DNA from: Nitrospirota bacterium
GTDB taxonomy: Bacteria; Nitrospirota; CAKKRA01; 9FT-COMBO-42-15
Direction of reading: 5' to 3'
Assembly (NCBI GenBank): GCA_023248415.1
Contig: JAHFEP010000053.1
Span: 1 to 15,104, forward strand
Length of the DNA stretch: 15,104 nt
In this document: in pieces, positions 12,599 through 15,104 of the stretch
Position numbering within the stretch: the stretch's first letter is position 1
Layout: the number at the start of each line of letters is the position of its first letter
Notes under the pieces: model-generated
The model's input: only the letters and a program-made list of their open reading frames with translations
What the model was told of the DNA's origin: nothing
Database searches by the model: none
Made by a program: the position numbers and the translations under genes

Positions 12599-14167
12599 AT
12601 GGCAATATTCAACATCCCTATTTTAAGTTCAATTGAGGGGAGCATTAAAAGCAGATTAAAAAATATTGAGGACAGGATTGAAAAGATGGCTGCCAATGTT
12701 ATAGAGAATAAGAGTGATGAGCCTTTATTAAAACAAGGAAGCATCCTGAATAACAGATACAGGATTGAGGAGTTCTTTAAGAAGATGGAAGGATGTAATG
12801 TCTATCTTGCTACAGATACAGAGGCATACAAAAGGTGCTGGGGATGCGGGTATGACGGGAATGATAGATTGGATGTTTTCTGCAATCAGTGCGGTGTTGA
12901 GCTTTCTAACAGGGTGTATCAGATATTAGAGGCAGACGGCGCTAATGATTTTTCTGCTGAGGCAGGGTTTATAAAAAAAGAGATTGGGCATCCAAATATT
13001 ATTAAGCTCTATGACAGGTTCTTTTCAGGTGCGAAGGAGTATCTGGCCGCAGAATATGTAAAAGGCGTGATGATTACTGACAGAAAGTATGATGACAGGC
13101 TGCTAAGAGAGACAGCGATTATAATGGCGGATATTGTGGAGTATCTGCACAGCCAGAATATCTCAGCAGCCGGGGTTGAAACAGAGGATTTTTTAACAGG
13201 AGAGAAAGGGCTGAAATTGGTAAATCTTGCAGGTTTAAGGTTTATGGAAGGGGGCATATCACACAGCAGAAGGAAAAAGGATGTTAAACATATTGCAAAA
13301 ATCCTTTTAAGATTAGCAGGGGGTGAAAAAGAGGAATATAAAACAGTGTCAACCTTAAATAAGGCAGCAGCAGGAGGTTTTTCGTCAGCAAGAAAGTTAA
13401 GTGAGAAATTAGATGAGGCTGTTGTTGATACCGGAGGGGGTGATGGGATTTTAGTGGGCACCATTACAGATGTAGGTATTGTCCGCAAGGTGAATGAGGA
13501 TTCGTTTGGTTCAAAGACAGGTGAGTTAAACCTCTTTGTGGTTGCAGACGGCATGGGAGGGCACCAGAGCGGGGATGTGGCAAGCTCAATGGCAGTGGAG
13601 GCCTTGATATCCGATGTGCAAAACAGCATAGAGAACAAGAAAGACAATCTACAGGATTTATTAAAGGATGCTGTTATTAATGCAAATAAAAAGGTCTTTG
13701 ATTTTGCAAAAGAGAATGGCAAGGATATGGGCACAACTGTAGTTGCTTTACTGCTCTATGGAGGCATTGTTTATGCAGCAAATGTCGGTGACAGCAGGGC
13801 TTATCTGATAAGGAATGGCGAGGCAGCTCCGCTTACAAAGGACCACTCACTTGTGGCAAGGCTGGTGGAGATGAAGATGGTTGAGGCGAAGGATGCGCGG
13901 AATCATCCAAAGGGGAATGTGCTCCTTCGCACAATAGGCACAGACCCAAAGGTGGATGTGGATGTAAATCAGACAAAGGTGAGAAAAGGCGATTATCTTC
14001 TGTTATGCACAGACGGATTATGGAATCAGGTTTATGATGATGAGATTGCGCATATTATAAAAAGGGCTGCGGCTCTGCAGGATGCATGCAAGGAGTTGGT
14101 AAGGGTAGCTAATGAGCGAGGCGGGCCTGACAATATAACAGCAATTGTGGTGAGGATTAATAATTAA
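12599..14167 (+). CDS. Pseudokinase-zinc ribbon-PP2C phosphatase fusion
   Basis: The 522-residue protein has two parts. Residues 45-270 resemble a Ser/Thr kinase (NRYRIEEFF, YLATDTE, HPNIIKLYDRFF, LLRETAIIMADIVEYLHSQN). It lacks a glycine-rich loop, a clear catalytic Lys, and the HRD and DFG motifs (SAAGVETEDF and VNLAG stand in their places), so it is probably an inactive sensor or scaffold. A CxxC-CxxC zinc ribbon (Cys-80, 83, 95, 98) is inserted in its N-lobe. Residues 286-522 form a complete PP2C phosphatase with the metal sites RKVNEDSFG (Asp-301), VVADGMGGH (Asp-317), VGDSR (Asp-398), CTDGLW (Asp-472) and GGPDNIT (Asp-511). The protein should dephosphorylate Ser/Thr-phosphorylated proteins in the cytoplasm; no membrane segment or signal peptide is seen. 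AGGAGG lies 6 nt before the ATG. The vWA gene follows 15 nt downstream, so they form one operon. Confidence 0.9.
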   Translation: MAIFNIPILSSIEGSIKSRLKNIEDRIEKMAANVIENKSDEPLLKQGSILNNRYRIEEFFKKMEGCNVYLATDTEAYKRCWGCGYDGNDRLDVFCNQCGVELSNRVYQILEADGANDFSAEAGFIKKEIGHPNIIKLYDRFFSGAKEYLAAEYVKGVMITDRKYDDRLLRETAIIMADIVEYLHSQNISAAGVETEDFLTGEKGLKLVNLAGLRFMEGGISHSRRKKDVKHIAKILLRLAGGEKEEYKTVSTLNKAAAGGFSSARKLSEKLDEAVVDTGGGDGILVGTITDVGIVRKVNEDSFGSKTGELNLFVVADGMGGHQSGDVASSMAVEALISDVQNSIENKKDNLQDLLKDAVINANKKVFDFAKENGKDMGTTVVALLLYGGIVYAANVGDSRAYLIRNGEAAPLTKDHSLVARLVEMKMVEAKDARNHPKGNVLLRTIGTDPKVDVDVNQTKVRKGDYLLLCTDGLWNQVYDDEIAHIIKRAAALQDACKELVRVANERGGPDNITAIVVRINN

Positions 14168-14182
14168 GAAAGGAGGAAAAAG

Positions 14183-15104
14183 ATGACAGAACTAACCTTA
14201 AATTATCATTTGAGCAAAGAGTATGTGCCGGCATCAGGCGAGGGCCAGATGCTCTATACATTGATAGAGCTCGGCACAGGGCAGTCAGTCATGGGTAAAG
14301 GCATGCCTATTAATCTCTGCCTTCTCCTTGACAGGAGCGGTTCAATGGACGGGAAAAAGATTGAGAACCTGAGGGAGGCAGTAAAAAGGGTAGTTGACAG
14401 CCTTAATGAAAAGGACAGGATATCCATTGTAATATTTGACGACGAGGTGGAGGTTGCGCTTTCTAATCAGGCGCCTTCTGATAAGCAGGGGATAAAAAAT
14501 AAGGTTGATGCGATTATCCCGCGGGGCGGCACACAGATATCTGATGCTATAAAGAAGGCAATGGAGGAGATTAAAAAAGGAGCTTCTCCTAATATGATAA
14601 ATAGGGTGCTCCTTTTAACAGACGGTCAGACATGGGATGATGAGCCAAAGTGCGAAGGGCTTGCTACTGAGGCGAAGAAGGCAGGCATATCTATATCAGC
14701 AGTAGGTCTTGGCGATGAGTGGAATGAGAATCTGCTTATTTCAATCGGGGAAAAGAGCGGCGGTGATTCATACTGGATAGAGAATCCGGAGGATATTATG
14801 GCGCGGTTTGCATCAGAGGTTTCTGGTCTTCGCGGTATTCTTGCAACCAATCTGAGCGTAATATACAAACTGAGCAAGGGTGTTGAACCATTAAAGACAT
14901 ACCGCGTGAGGCCGATGATTTCTGACTTGGGAAGGTCTGTTGCAGGCAACGGCAATATCTCTGTTTCGCTTGGCGATGTGGATGGCGCTGAGGGACAGTC
15001 CCTGCTGATTGAGACGATGCTTCCTGTTAAAGAGGCTGGAAGGTTCAGGGTGGGCCAGATAGAGGCGGCTTATGATGTTCCATCCAAGGGCATAAAGCAG
15101 GAGA
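14183..15104 (+). CDS. von Willebrand factor A domain protein, 3'-truncated by window
   Basis: The frame is open from ATG 14183 to the window edge (307 codons), so the C-terminus is not visible. AAGGAGG with a 6-nt spacer precedes the start. After about 40 residues of beta-rich sequence comes a vWA domain with a full MIDAS metal site: LLLDRSGSM (Asp-50, Ser-52, Ser-54), Thr-117 in RGGTQIS, and Asp-147 in LLLTDGQT. From about residue 225 a beta-sandwich-like region begins (LRGILATNLSVIYKL), common in bacterial Ca-activated-channel-like vWA proteins. No signal peptide or membrane segment is visible. vWA proteins often act in complexes with PP2C and kinase-like partners in phospho-signalling clusters, which fits the preceding gene. 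Substrates are unknown. Confidence 0.9.
   Translation, partial: MTELTLNYHLSKEYVPASGEGQMLYTLIELGTGQSVMGKGMPINLCLLLDRSGSMDGKKIENLREAVKRVVDSLNEKDRISIVIFDDEVEVALSNQAPSDKQGIKNKVDAIIPRGGTQISDAIKKAMEEIKKGASPNMINRVLLLTDGQTWDDEPKCEGLATEAKKAGISISAVGLGDEWNENLLISIGEKSGGDSYWIENPEDIMARFASEVSGLRGILATNLSVIYKLSKGVEPLKTYRVRPMISDLGRSVAGNGNISVSLGDVDGAEGQSLLIETMLPVKEAGRFRVGQIEAAYDVPSKGIKQE

Noticed and set aside
13009..13734. Long antisense frame (241 codons) within the PP2C gene
   Set aside because: It is opposite a well-defined PP2C domain and has no recognisable motifs; it reflects codon composition of the sense gene.
14626..14955. Antisense frame within the vWA gene
   Set aside because: The sense strand has a complete MIDAS motif and a strong ribosome site; the antisense product has no recognisable feature.

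Overview
The window holds a type I-C CRISPR-Cas locus of a bacterium, followed by a divergent signalling operon. The organism is probably an uncultured bacterium of a sigma-54-using lineage such as Nitrospirota or Desulfobacterota. The reasons are moderate GC, strong AGGAGG-type ribosome sites, a textbook -24/-12 promoter, and a PP2C/pseudokinase/vWA cluster. This placement is an inference with low confidence; no rRNA or housekeeping marker is present.

Layout, left to right. Positions 22-1435 hold 22 identical 32-bp I-C repeats with 21 complete spacers. The array enters from beyond the left edge and is transcribed on the minus strand. Positions 1436-1639 are the AT-rich leader, which carries GCGAACC-type motifs, a 10-bp inverted repeat and a 14-bp palindrome. 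Positions 1673-11000 are one minus-strand operon read as cas3, cas5c, cas8c (with an internal cas11c start), cas7, cas4, rhuM-like gene, cas1, four-helix-bundle gene, cas2. This is the standard I-C order, except that the adaptation genes cas4-cas1-cas2 are interrupted twice. A RhuM-family gene sits between cas4 and cas1. A four-helix-bundle (S23/IVS-type) gene bounded by perfect 16-bp inverted repeats sits between cas1 and cas2.

Positions 10997-12598 are a junction zone. A truncated HD-domain fragment of a second, different cas3 overlaps the intact cas3 start by ATGA. Upstream of it lies a MNT/HEPN toxin-antitoxin pair with its own sigma-70-type promoter, whose spacer holds a palindrome. Beyond that promoter is a 27-bp second copy (25/27 identical) of part of the cas3 HD fragment. 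The TA pair is thus bracketed by direct copies of old cas3 sequence.

Positions 12559-15104 are a plus-strand operon behind a sigma-54-type promoter. It encodes a pseudokinase with an embedded zinc ribbon fused to a PP2C phosphatase, then a von Willebrand A protein that runs off the right edge.

Working together: Cas1, Cas2 and Cas4 would capture spacers at the leader end near 1435. Cas5c would process the minus-strand transcript. Cas5c, Cas7, Cas8c and Cas11c would form the surveillance complex, and Cas3 would degrade the target. The roles of RhuM, the four-helix-bundle protein and the MNT/HEPN pair in this locus are unknown. Their positions make them candidates for passengers, regulators or locus guardians.
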